Shown here: positions 1 through 9,500 of the stretch, piece by piece
Layout of the letters: each line of letters starts with the position of its first letter
How positions within the stretch are numbered: position 1 is the first letter of the stretch
Assembly (NCBI GenBank): GCA_024279045.1
Contig: JAJRRZ010000046.1
Location: 1-43,529, forward strand
Source: Alphaproteobacteria bacterium
GTDB taxonomy: Bacteria > Pseudomonadota > Alphaproteobacteria > Rhizobiales > Aestuariivirgaceae
Direction: 5' to 3'
DNA length: 43,529 nucleotides
Notes under the pieces: model-generated
Seen by the model: only the letters and a program-made list of their open reading frames with translations
The model's database searches: none
What the model was told of the DNA's origin: nothing
Made by a program: the position numbers and the translations under genes

Positions 1-1
1 C

Positions 2-808
2 ATGATCAACCTCGGTGGCCCGGCTTTCGTTACGCGGCTGGTGGAAGAAACCGGGCGCAGCGTGCGTGATATTGCCACGGCTTTCGCGGTGGCGGTGGAG
101 CTGTTCGACCTGATGACCCTGGTGCACGCGGTGGAAATGCTCAACGCTCGCCTGAAGGGAGCGGATCAACTGCGCCTGCGCATCAACCTGCAACACGCGC
201 TGCGCCGCGCCTGCCTGTGGCTGCTGCGCCATGACGCACTGCAGGAGGATGTTGCCGCCCTGCTGCGGCGGTATCAGCCGGTCATTGGCTGGCTTGACGG
301 CGCGCTGGGCAAGGTGGCCACCACGCACGCGCGGCAACGGCTGCGCATCCGGCGGGAAGAGTTTCGCGGCATGGGGCTGCCGGAAAAGCTGGCGCGGCGG
401 TTGGCGCGCCTGCCTTATATGCTGCGTGGGCTGGATATTGCCCTGGCGCAGCGGCGGGTGGAGGGCGATCTGGCGCGGGTGGCGAAGGTGTATTTCCGCG
501 TCGGCCAAAAGCTGCGGCTGAGCGCGGTGATCATGGCGGCGCGGCGGTTGCAACTGGCCACCCACGATGAGCGGCTGGCGGCCACGCGGCTGGTGGACAG
601 GCTCACCACGCTGCATGTGCGGCTGACGGCGGCAGCCTGCGCCAGCGGGACGGAGGATGCCGGCGCGGCGGTGGATGAGTGGATGGATGCCCACGCCGTC
701 GCTTGGGCGCGGGTGCGGCCCATGCTGGAAGAGTTGCTGACGGGGGTGTTCTCACTGGCCAAGCTGGCACTGGCGACAAGTCTTTACGAAGAGCTGGCTG
801 CGGCGTGA
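2..808 (+). CDS. NAD-specific glutamate dehydrogenase, C-terminal part
   Basis: The reading frame is open from the first bases, so this is the tail (about 268 residues) of a longer protein whose start lies outside the window. The opening residues, with INLGGPAFVTRLVEETG, and the following helical region with VAVELFDL match the C-terminal end of the large (about 1,600-residue) bacterial NAD-dependent glutamate dehydrogenases. That family converts glutamate to 2-oxoglutarate and ammonia with NAD in the cytoplasm. The catalytic domain is not in this window, so the call rests on the C-terminal domain alone. The gene ends at TGA 806-808. About 55 bp separate it from the converging transposase remnant, and I see no strong terminator there. 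The call is good at family level; activity cannot be judged. Confidence 0.8.
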   Translation: MINLGGPAFVTRLVEETGRSVRDIATAFAVAVELFDLMTLVHAVEMLNARLKGADQLRLRINLQHALRRACLWLLRHDALQEDVAALLRRYQPVIGWLDGALGKVATTHARQRLRIRREEFRGMGLPEKLARRLARLPYMLRGLDIALAQRRVEGDLARVAKVYFRVGQKLRLSAVIMAARRLQLATHDERLAATRLVDRLTTLHVRLTAAACASGTEDAGAAVDEWMDAHAVAWARVRPMLEELLTGVFSLAKLALATSLYEELAAA

Positions 809-863
809 ACGAAATTTTTCCTGAAGAAAAGTCGATCGTGAACAATCAGCCTTGATGCCTGCT

Positions 864-2111
864 TTATGGCGCTGGGGCAATGCAGCGGGCGGTTGGCAGC
901 CAATTCAGGAAGAGGCGCAAAAGAAGCTGGGCGAGGTAGCGAGCTAGCTGCCGGAAATTGCAGCCCACCGCAGCCAGTATGGCGTTGATGATATTATCGA
1001 GCCGGTGCGGCAAATAGTTGCGGCCCATGCGAGGCTCCGCTTGTCTGTGTCCGATCACCAACTCCACCGCCACCCGCCGTTTCATAAATCGCCTGACGGC
1101 CTTGGTCATGCATCGCTTCTGGCCTTCGACGAAGACCTTGAACTTCCACGGTAGCGGCAACTTGTGGCCGCAATATCCAGCGTCGGTCAGCACCCGCCGC
1201 AGCGGCGCTCCCACCAGTTCCTCGATGGCCGGCAGCAGCATGCGCAACGTATGTCCATCATGCGGCTTGCCGGGCAGCGCCATGACGTGCACCACGAACC
1301 GGCCACCTCGCGAGTGCTTGATGGTGGTGGCCCACGCCAAACCGCACCAGCGGTGCCGGCTGCATTTTTGCACCGCGGCATTGCTTGGCAGTCCTTTTGT
1401 CATCAAGGCCAGCTGTGGTTTCTGCTGCGGTCATGCTGCCTTGTAGCTCTTGCCCTTGCCTATGCATTCCACCTCCGGCGCATGCAGCGCGTGGACATGC
1501 CGTCCCTTGCCATCGCGGAGTTGCTACATCAACACCCGCTGCACCAGCCACAAGGGCCGCCGGAAGATGTTCTGCAGAGCCTTGTCGTCAGCAATCTGCT
1601 GCTCGATGTCCCTGATCACCCGCCCAAGCCATGTCTTCAGCCGCCGCAACTCCCTGCTGGCCCGCTTGAACTGTTTGACATGACGGTAGCGCTGTTATCT
1701 AGGTCTGGTCTCAATAAATGAGTGCTTTTCATGGGCATTTTGGCGAAATAGCAGCGGTTTTGCGTTCGCAGGCAATAGTGGAGCTATTGGCAAGAACGAA
1801 AAACCGTCTGATATGAAGCCAAAATGCACATGGGAAGTGCTCAGGTATCGAGTCCAGCCCCTAATCAACGCCTTCTTCCTCACCCGCACATAGCTCTGAC
1901 GCAGCGGCACTCCATGCTTCTTTGCCAGGTTCACCAGCCGCTCGCACGCCTTGTGTGCAAGCTTCGTATCCATGGGGTGGGCGATGTTCTTTTCCTGCAC
2001 CGCGGTGTTCACCACCACCTGCGTGAAGTCGCTCGGACACGCCGCGCCCAGCCGCATAACGCAGGCCAGACTCTCCTGCAGCAGCGCTTTCAGGTCCCTG
2101 AAGACATTGAA
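864..2111 (-). pseudogene. Decayed IS5-family transposase, interrupted by a miniature element
   Basis: Three separated pieces read in order on the minus strand match one IS5-family DDE transposase. About 2111-1863 gives a piece with VVVNTAVQEKNIAHP and VNLAKKHGVPLRQSYVRV. About 1699-1410 gives RYRHVKQFKRASREL, then HALHAPEVECIGKGK. The piece from 1406 down to 864 gives LPGKPHDGHTL, VLTDAGYCGH and VIGHRQAEPRMGRNYL. The N-terminal part is missing. There are in-frame stops after LVQRVLM and after the GKGKSYKAA stretch, and a 160-bp palindromic element sits between the first two pieces. No inverted repeats of the parent insertion sequence were identified. The gene cannot make an active transposase. 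The right-hand boundary is approximate. Confidence 0.85.
1702..1861 (+). mobile_element. Palindromic MITE-like element, copy 1
   Basis: A 160-bp imperfect palindrome flanked by TA on both sides (1700-1701 and 1862-1863). It begins GGTCTGGTCTC and ends GAGTCCAGCCCC. It has a central hairpin built on CAATAG/CTATTG, enclosed by GGTTTTGCGTTC on one arm and GAACGAAAAACC on the other. Outer arms share the GCATTTTGGC core. It lies inside the IS5 transposase remnant. Removing the element with one TA brings the transposase pieces together in one frame with the family's normal three-residue spacing between them. It encodes no recognisable protein. A non-autonomous element mobilised by an IS5-type transposase is the likeliest identity. 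Confidence 0.75.
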
Positions 2112-2234
2112 TGTAACTTGAACTTCTCACTGGACTTTCAATTGCATGCGGGCATATTCCTGTATTCCCATATTCTGATTCATGCCCGATCGCGGTCTTG
2201 CGTACGACCGCATCAATTGTCTTAATTTTTCACT

Positions 2235-2255
2235 TGCAAATGCGATTGATTTGCA
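2235..2255 (+). promoter_or_regulatory. Perfect inverted repeat upstream of iron importer, candidate metal-regulator operator
   Basis: TGCAAAT (2235-2241) and its exact reverse complement ATTTGCA (2249-2255) are separated by 7 bp in an AT-rich stretch 133 bp before the start of the solute-binding protein gene. Iron importers of this type are usually under Fur, Irr or RirA control in alphaproteobacteria. This site is a plausible operator by symmetry and position, but I cannot assign it to one regulator. Confidence 0.4.
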
Positions 2256-2387
2256 TTAGCAGGACAGGCCGTGGTCTGCCCGGTTGGCCAAGAGCGAGCA
2301 TTCGCCTGCCGAACTATCCGGACATGAGTGGAGATTATTTGCAGGCCATTACAGGTAATGGTCTCGAGAAATTCAGGAGACTTGGTA

Positions 2388-3443
2388 ATGATGATCATCG
2401 CGTTCAGACGCACCATTGCCGTTGTTATCGCGGTTTTTGGCATTAGCTCGCTGGTTATTGCCGGAGAGCATGGCAAGACGAAAGGCGGTGTAATGGTGAA
2501 TGTCTATTCCTACCGCCAACCGTTCCTGATCCGGCCGCTGATGGATGCCTTCACCAGAAAAACCGGCATCAAGGTAAATATCGTCTTTGCCAAGAAGGGC
2601 ATGCTGGAGCGTCTGCAGGCGGAGGGCGAGAATACGTCTGCGGACGTGGTGTTGACGGTGGACATTTCCCGCCTGAGCGCCCTGAAGAACGCCGGGCTGT
2701 TGCAGTCCGTGCAGTCGGACGTGCTGCACAAAAACATCCCCGCCCATCTGCGTGATGAGGACAACCAGTGGTTCGCTCTGACCACACGCGCGCGTCTGGT
2801 TGTGGCCCACAAGGACAAGGTGAAGGAGGGCGAGATCGCCAATTACGAAGACCTCACCGGCGACAAATGGAAAGGGCGCATCTGCACCAGATCCGGCAAG
2901 CACCCCTACAACGTGGCACTGTGGTCGTCCATCATCGCTCACAAGGGCAATGCGGAAGCGGAGAAGTTTCTTTCCGGGCTGAAGGCCAATCTGGCACGAA
3001 AACCGCAAGGAAACGATCGCGCCCAGGTCAAGGCGATCTTCGAGGGTGTATGCGATGTCGCCATCATCAATAGCTACTATCTGGGCAAGATGGCGACCAA
3101 CGATAAGAAGCCGGAGCAGAAGAAGTGGTATTCAGCACTGCGGGTGATCTTTCCCAATCAGGGCAATCGCGGCACTCACGTAAACATTTCAGGCGCCGGT
3201 GTTGTCAAGCACTCCAAGAACCGTGACAATGCGGTGAAGCTGTTGGAATATCTGGCCAGCGACGAGGCGCAGAAGATGTATGCCGAGGTCAACCACGAAT
3301 ACCCGATCAAGGCCGGGGTGAAGTGGTCTGATCTGGTGGCCTCGTGGGGTTCCTTCAAGATGGATACGCTACCCTTGTCGAAGGTGGCGGCAAATGCCAG
3401 GAAGGCAACGCAACTGGTAGACAAGGTGGGGTACGACCATTGA
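2388..3443 (+). CDS. Iron(III) ABC transporter, periplasmic solute-binding protein (FbpA/FutA type)
   Basis: A 351-residue extracytoplasmic binding protein that should capture ferric iron and hand it to the permease encoded next. The start at ATG 2388 is chosen because AGGAGA (2375-2380) sits 7 bp upstream and a signal peptide follows directly: positive residues FRR, then a hydrophobic run to about residue 25 (VIAG). The mature N-terminus has the family pattern VNVYSYRQPFLIRPLMDAF and the segment DVVLTVDISRL. Tyr230-Tyr231 in INSYYLGKM correspond to the paired tyrosines that ligate iron in FbpA/FutA proteins. An inverted repeat at 2235-2255 may control the operon. Substrate specificity for Fe(III) is inferred from the family and from the tyrosine pair. 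Confidence 0.87.
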   Translation: MMIIAFRRTIAVVIAVFGISSLVIAGEHGKTKGGVMVNVYSYRQPFLIRPLMDAFTRKTGIKVNIVFAKKGMLERLQAEGENTSADVVLTVDISRLSALKNAGLLQSVQSDVLHKNIPAHLRDEDNQWFALTTRARLVVAHKDKVKEGEIANYEDLTGDKWKGRICTRSGKHPYNVALWSSIIAHKGNAEAEKFLSGLKANLARKPQGNDRAQVKAIFEGVCDVAIINSYYLGKMATNDKKPEQKKWYSALRVIFPNQGNRGTHVNISGAGVVKHSKNRDNAVKLLEYLASDEAQKMYAEVNHEYPIKAGVKWSDLVASWGSFKMDTLPLSKVAANARKATQLVDKVGYDH

Positions 3444-5122
3444 GCCGAACAGGCATTTCCTCGCTGGAGCACACACTCCTTAGAAAGACTCGTGCTACCA
3501 ACCGTGGCGCCCATGCGCTGCGGCTGGTGGCATTTATGGTGGCGGGGCTGATATTGTTGCCATTGCTGGCCGTCGCCTGGAAGGCTGCGGCGCAATCCGA
3601 CGCGCTGGCGCATCTGGCCGCCACGGTGTTGCCGCGTTATGTCGGCAACACGCTGCTGCTGATGGCCGGTGTGGCGCTGGGCGTGGCCATGCTAGGCACC
3701 GGCGCGGCATGGCTGGTGAGTCGCTATCACTTCCCTTTCGTCGGCATAATGAGCTGGGCGCTAGCCCTGCCACTGGCGGTGCCGGGGTATCTGGCGGCAT
3801 TCGTCTACACCGACCTGCTGGAATACGCCGGGCCGGTGCAGGGTTTTCTGCGCGAGATGTTCGGCTGGCAAAGGCCCACTGATTACTGGTTTCCCGAAAT
3901 TCGTTCGCACAGCGGTGCGGTACTGATGTTCACCCTGACGTTGTATCCTTACGTCTATCTGTTGGCGCGAACCGCCTTTCAGGCGCAATCGGCACACCTG
4001 ATGGAAGCCGCGCGGTTGCTGGGACGCGGGCCTTGGCGGGCGTTCTTTTCTGTCGCTTTGCCGGTGGCCTGGCCGGCCATTGCCGCAGGCGTGGCGCTAG
4101 CGCTGATGGAAACACTTAATGACCTTGGCGTCGTGGCGTTCTTCGCCGTGCCGACGCTGACCGTCGGCGTATTCGATGTCTGGCTGAACATGAACGATGT
4201 AACCGGTGCGGTACAGATCGCCCTGTTGATGCTGGCCTTCGTACTGGTGCTGCTGGTGCTGGAGCGAACAGCACGGCGCAAGCGGCGCTTCGACGCCATG
4301 GGCCGCACAGGACGCCAGCTGCAACTGACCGGGGGGAAGGCCATACTGGCGCTGTTCGCCTGTCTGCTGCCGGTGGTTGCGGGCTTCGGCATCCCGATCA
4401 TCGTGCTGCTGGGCCATGCATCGCGCTTCTGGGAGGTATCGCTGCAACAGGGCCTGCTGACGCAACTGGGCAACTCATTGCTGGTGGCGAGCATCACGGC
4501 GCTGATTACTTCCGCGCTGGCGCTGCTGATGGTGTGGGCGGCGCGACTGGATGCTTCTCGCGCCGTCCGTGCCGCCGTGCGCCTGTCGGGCATGGGCTAT
4601 GCGGTGCCCGGCGCGGTGCTGGCCATTGGCCTGCTGTATCCGCTGGCGCAGGTGGACAACTGGGTGAACAGGCTGGCCGAACCGCTGCAACTGCCTGCGC
4701 CGGGTCTGCTGCTCAGCGGCACGGTGGTGGCGCTGATCTATGGCTACACGGTGCGTTTCATGGCTCTGTCGCTGGGCGCGGTGGAAAGCGGCATGGCGCG
4801 CATATCGCCGAACATGGAAGACGCCGCGCGCACCCTGGGGCTGCGTCCGGCACGGGTGCTACGCCGGGTACATCTGCCACTGCTGCGTAGTGCCGTGCTG
4901 ACCGGTGCGCTGATTGTCTTTGTCGATGTGATAAAGGAACTGCCCATCACCATGTTGCTGCGTCCGTTCAATTTCGAAACGCTGGCGACAATATCGTTCC
5001 AGTTCGCATCGGAGGAGATGTTCGAGGAAGCGGCATTACACGCGCTGGTCATCGTGCTGGTGGGCATGCTGCCGCTCATCCTGCTCAGCCGCACCATGCA
5101 GGAACAGGGAAACAAGCAATGA
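3440..5122 (+). CDS. Iron(III) ABC transporter, permease (FbpB type, two fused BPD domains)
   Basis: A 560-residue inner-membrane permease made of two binding-protein-dependent transport domains in tandem, as in FbpB/SfuB. I place the start at TTG 3440, which overlaps the TGA stop of the binding-protein gene and has AAGGTGGGG (3423-3431) 8 bp upstream. The next ATG (3537) lies at the beginning of the first membrane helix and has no clear ribosome site. The first half carries the EAARLLGRGPWRAFFSVALP loop, and the second half carries EDAARTLGLRPARVLRRVHLP; these are the two EAA-type loops that dock on the ATPase. The gene ends in a 4-bp ATGA overlap with the ATPase gene, so the operon is translationally coupled. 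Confidence 0.87.
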   Translation: MSRTGISSLEHTLLRKTRATNRGAHALRLVAFMVAGLILLPLLAVAWKAAAQSDALAHLAATVLPRYVGNTLLLMAGVALGVAMLGTGAAWLVSRYHFPFVGIMSWALALPLAVPGYLAAFVYTDLLEYAGPVQGFLREMFGWQRPTDYWFPEIRSHSGAVLMFTLTLYPYVYLLARTAFQAQSAHLMEAARLLGRGPWRAFFSVALPVAWPAIAAGVALALMETLNDLGVVAFFAVPTLTVGVFDVWLNMNDVTGAVQIALLMLAFVLVLLVLERTARRKRRFDAMGRTGRQLQLTGGKAILALFACLLPVVAGFGIPIIVLLGHASRFWEVSLQQGLLTQLGNSLLVASITALITSALALLMVWAARLDASRAVRAAVRLSGMGYAVPGAVLAIGLLYPLAQVDNWVNRLAEPLQLPAPGLLLSGTVVALIYGYTVRFMALSLGAVESGMARISPNMEDAARTLGLRPARVLRRVHLPLLRSAVLTGALIVFVDVIKELPITMLLRPFNFETLATISFQFASEEMFEEAALHALVIVLVGMLPLILLSRTMQEQGNKQ

Positions 5123-6240
5123 AAGGATTGGATGATTCAATAGCTCTCGTGGTGGCTTCGGTTTCCCATCAGTTTGCCGGCAACATGGTGCTGCGCGATA
5201 TCAGCTTTGCCATCAAGACAGGAACGGTTGCAGCGCTGTTGGGGCCTTCCGGTTGTGGCAAGACGACACTTTTGAGGCTGATTGCCGGACTGGAAACCAT
5301 CCAGCAAGGAAAGATAACACTATTTGGCATAGACGTGGCCGATGCGAAACGGGGCCTGAACATGGTGCCCGAATCACGTCGGGTGGGACTGGTTTTTCAG
5401 GACTTTGCTCTTTTTCCGCATCTGAATGTGCGTCAGAATATTCTGTTTGGGGTAAGCCCCGACAATACCGCACGCATTGCCTGGGTGGATGAGATGATGC
5501 GGCGCTTCGGCCTCGATCACCGCGCCAAGGCATATCCCCCTACCCTTTCGGGAGGTGAGCAACAGCGCGTTGCCTTGCTGCGCGCACTGGCTCCGGCGCC
5601 TGAGCTGGTGTTGCTGGATGAACCGTTTTCCAGCCTCGATGCCACCCGGCGGCTAGACATGCGCGAGGATACGCTGGCGCTGATTAGGGAAAGCGGCGCC
5701 AGCGCGGTAATGGTCACTCATGATGCCAACGAGGCAATGTTCATGGCCGATGACATTCTGGTGTTGAACGAGGGCCGCATCATCCAGCAGGGGCCGCCGG
5801 AGAGCATCTACAATGAACCGGCGGCGGCGTTCATCATGGGACTGTTCGGTCATGTAAACCGGTTTGAAGGCGTGGTGGATGCCAATGGGATGGTAGCAAC
5901 CGCGGTGGGGCTGGTAGCCGCAGGCAAGGGATCGGCCCCGGGGCAGCGGGTGGAGGTTTATATCAGGGCCAATGCCTTTGCACTGTCGGCAACGGCGAAA
6001 AAGGCGCCGCAGGCAAGGCGAGGAAGGTACGAGGAAATGCCCGCCTGCCGTGTGAAGGGAGAAATCATTGCGCGGTATTTCATGGGAGCTTCATACCATC
6101 TGCACGTGCGCCCGGCAGACAACCATGATCATGTACTGCACGTGCAGTTGCCGGTGGGCTCAACGCCCAAAGTAGGCGAAATGATCGAGCTGGAAGTCGA
6201 TGCGAAAGGAACGTTCGTTTTTCCGGTGGACCAGGAATGA
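5119..6240 (+). CDS. Iron(III) ABC transporter, ATP-binding protein (FbpC type)
   Basis: A 373-residue ATPase that powers the importer from the cytoplasmic face. Visible motifs in order: Walker A GPSGCGKTT (about residues 43-51), Q-loop VGLVFQDFALFPHLNV, ABC signature LSGGEQQRVALLRAL, Walker B ELVLLDEPFSSLD, and the H-loop MVTHD. After the ATPase core, roughly residues 240-373 form a C-terminal extension resembling the TOBE-type regulatory tail of FbpC/PotA-like proteins. The start codon overlaps the permease stop (ATGA). The gene is followed by a nested hairpin at 6246-6317. Confidence 0.88.
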   Translation: MKGLDDSIALVVASVSHQFAGNMVLRDISFAIKTGTVAALLGPSGCGKTTLLRLIAGLETIQQGKITLFGIDVADAKRGLNMVPESRRVGLVFQDFALFPHLNVRQNILFGVSPDNTARIAWVDEMMRRFGLDHRAKAYPPTLSGGEQQRVALLRALAPAPELVLLDEPFSSLDATRRLDMREDTLALIRESGASAVMVTHDANEAMFMADDILVLNEGRIIQQGPPESIYNEPAAAFIMGLFGHVNRFEGVVDANGMVATAVGLVAAGKGSAPGQRVEVYIRANAFALSATAKKAPQARRGRYEEMPACRVKGEIIARYFMGASYHLHVRPADNHDHVLHVQLPVGSTPKVGEMIELEVDAKGTFVFPVDQE

Positions 6241-6245
6241 AAGTA

Positions 6246-6324
6246 GGGTGTGGCCAAACCTCCGTGCCATCATTCTGATCCCATGATGAATGATCCGGGA
6301 CTGCCTGCGCCACACCCACCTTTT
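6246..6324 (+). terminator. Nested hairpin after the iron importer operon
   Basis: An outer stem pairs GGGTGTGGC (6246-6254) with GCCACACCC (6309-6317). The 54-nt interior holds a second stem, ATCATTC (6269-6275) with GAATGAT (6288-6294). A short TTTT follows at 6321-6324. It starts 5 bp after the ATPase stop codon and plausibly ends transcription of the operon, though the T run is short and the loop is large. Confidence 0.45.
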
Positions 6325-6592
6325 CACTACCTCACGTTTTTTCGGTAATATCTCGGCGTCGAGCCGGAAATGTGGATAATGATGTTATCGGTGATGCAAT
6401 CTGCCGCCGGGGACGGGAAGTTATTGTCAATGGCGAAGCTGTCACGATGGAGCGATGGCGACTCAGGACGCGGGCAATTTGGCTTGGCTACGCTCCTGGG
6501 GTGTTGTACTTCACGTTTGAGAGAGCCGATAGTTCGCATTCGATTTGGTATGCCGTGGAAATTCATGGAGCCTGCAGCTGAGCTTGGCCGGC
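6325..6592. other. Intergenic stretch between convergent operons, no gene supported
   Basis: The 268 bp between the iron importer terminator and the end of addA contain short open frames in two phases (for example GTG 6372 to 6581). None has a ribosome site or a recognisable protein. It may be relic sequence. Confidence 0.4.
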
Positions 6593-9500
6593 TCATCCCG
6601 GCAATGCTGCCTCCAGCATCTCTTCCGGAAGCTTCAGCAACAACGGCCCCGCCGTGTAGATCAGCACGCCACGCACCGCCTTGTCCGGCCAGATTCGTGC
6701 TGCCGCATGGCGATACAGGGCCAGTTGCCGCACATGGCTATCCGGCACGTCCTGCACCCCCCGAGGCAGCGGGCGCGCCGTCTTGAAATCGGCAACGATG
6801 ACTTCCTGCTCGAGCACCGCCAACCGGTCGATCTGCCCACTCACCAGCATTCCGGCACCGTTTCCCGCACCCGGCAAGCGCGCCGCAAACGGCACTTCCG
6901 CGCGTGAATGCGGCCCGAACAGCGCCTGCGCCTCCGGCTCCGCCAGCACCCGCTCCACCTCCACCCACAATGCCTGCGCCCGGGTCTCGTCAAGCCCCTG
7001 CCCCGGCTGCATCAACCACTCCACTGCGAGCGGCGCCCGCCGCTCGGCTTCCACTTCCAGCAGATATTGCAGCAGCTTGTGTATGAACACCCCGCGCCGC
7101 AACGCATCGGGCAAGGTTTCATCACGCCTTTGCACCAGCTCCAGTGGCGACAGCACCGGCTCCGCCGCCCGCGCCCCTTCTCCCTTGCCGCCATCGCCCA
7201 ACCGCGATGGCGACAGCCATTCCGCAGGACCCGGCTCCTCCAGCGCGTCCTGCATGGCCCAGTCGGGCAGCGGTACAGGTTCGGCAGGTTGCGGCACCTG
7301 TTCGCATCGATACTCTTCCACCTCGCGCGGAAAACGCCAGACGGTGCGCCCATCTTCCAGAGGCACGGCAAACTCGTCCTTGCACAGCACGTCCGACAGC
7401 CACTCGTACCAACTGCGAATGCGCGGCTTGCTGGCCGATGCGCCGGAGCCACCCTCCCCGTCATCGGCGCCATTGCCACCCTTGCCATGACGGCTTTTCG
7501 CCCCACACACATACAACCTGTCTGCCGCACGGGTCATGGCCACATACAGCAGCCGGTTGTATTCTTCCTCCACGCCGCGCTTGTGCGCCTCCACCAGCTC
7601 CCGCACCATTGCCGGCCTGTCCGCGCCGCGCATGGGCCACAGTGGCAGTTGTGCCCCTGCCTGCCCCTGCGGCAAGGCCAGCTCGATCAGATCCAGATGC
7701 TTCTCCGTCGGCACGTCGGTGGTATCGGCCAGAAACACCACTGGCGCCTCCAGCCCTTTCGCGCCGTGCACCGTCATCACGGACACCGCACCAGCATCAT
7801 CCGCCGTACTCTCCGCGCCCTCGAGCTCGCGCTTGATCTCCGGCGCTTCGTGTTGCAGCCACTCCACGAAAGCGCTCAGCGACGCCGCCTCCTCGCGCTC
7901 GAAGCGCTGTGCCAGATCCAGCAGCGCCTCCAGCGGCTCAAGCGCCTCTTCCCCCAACCGCGCAACGAACCGCCGCACCCCTCCATCCCGCCACAGCACA
8001 TGCGCCAACAGCTCCCACGGCGGCACCTGCCCGGCCATTTTCCGCCACTGCCGCAGCCGCACCACCACCTGCCGCACCGGCGCGCCTGCCTCTGCCGCTG
8101 CCTGCAATTGTCGCCACAATGGCCGTTCCTCATGCACCTGCACGATGTTCTCCAGCGGCGCCGAAAAATCGAACAGCTCGCCACGCAAGCGCAACAGATC
8201 GTCGTCGTCGAACGGCGTGCCGTCATCCTTTTCCGCCAACGGGCTTTTCAACACCGCCGCCAGCGACAGATCATCCGCCGGCAACAGCAGAAATCGCACC
8301 AGCGCCAGCATGTCCTGCACCGCGATGTGATCGACCACCTTCAGCCGATCCACCCCCGCCACCGCAATGCCACGCTGCTTCAGCGCCGACACGATGGCAT
8401 CCATCAACGTGGTGCGGTTGCGCACCAGAATGAGAATGTCCTTCGGCTGGATGCGTCTTGGCCCATCCTGCCCTTGCCGTTCGTCTGGCGGCAATGCCTC
8501 GCCCTCGTCCAGCCAGCGGCGTATGGTATCGGCTATACGCGCCGCCAGCCGCAGCCGCGGGCGCATGTCTGCTTCCAGGGATACCGGCACCTGCCACAAC
8601 TGGCGCACCGCACGGGTCGTTTCGTCCTCTTCGCCACCATCCACCCCCGCGGCTTCATCATCCACATCATCCGCCTCGCCGCCTTCCTCCAGCGGCCACA
8701 GCTCCACGAATCCGCGCACATGCGGCCTGGCCGATTCATGCGGTGTCAGATCATCTTCCCCCAGCCGGAAACCGTCGAGGCCCAGCACTGTATCCACCAC
8801 CTCCAGGATTTCCTGCACCGTACGGAACGATACCCCCAACGGCACGGCATCGAACTCCAGCCCCGCCTGTGCATGACGCTCCCGGAAGAAATCGCGCACC
8901 TGATGGAACGCCTCTGGCGCAGCCCCCTGAAACGAATAGATCGACTGCTTCACATCCCCCACCGCGAACACCGTGCGCCGCCCGGCATGCGCCACCCGCC
9001 CGGGCCTTTCTGCCCCACTGCCGGCAGTGAACTCTTCCGTCAGCCGCAGCAGGATTTCCCATTGCTCCGGTGAAGTATCCTGCGCCTCGTCCAGCAGCAG
9101 ATGCTCGATGCCGCCATCCAGCCGGTAGAGCACCCACGCTCCCCTGTCTCCATCCAGCAACGCCAGCGTGCGCAAAATCAGGTCGTCATAGTCGAAACGG
9201 CCCTGCCGCGCCTTCTCCTGTTCGTAGAGATCGAGGATCGCCTGCCCCACCTGCAGCAGCGCCACGTTCGCCGCAAGCATCCGCCGCGCCAGCAACCCCT
9301 GGCGCAAGCGCCAGATCGCGTGCTCCTGCTGTTTCAGGACAGCCACGGCCTGCGGCGCGGCATCGCGCACCTTGCTGGTCAGCAGCCAGCGCCTTTCGTG
9401 TCGCAATTCGCCATCGGCCTTCAGGAACAGGCGCATGGCAATGTCAGCAGCCGCAGCGGCATCATTGGCTCGCAGCATTTCCCGCAAGGCCGCACAGGTC

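Noticed and set aside
864..2111. Functional insertion sequence
   Set aside because: Transposase has in-frame stops, a missing N-terminus and an inserted element; no paired terminal repeats were found.
6370..6786. Small open frames between the iron importer and addA
   Set aside because: No ribosome sites, no similarity recognised, and one of them runs into the addA complement.
6908..9073. 721-residue open frame antisense to addA
   Set aside because: High-GC shadow of addA: composition dominated by His, Arg, Gln and Pro, no family resemblance, no ribosome site.
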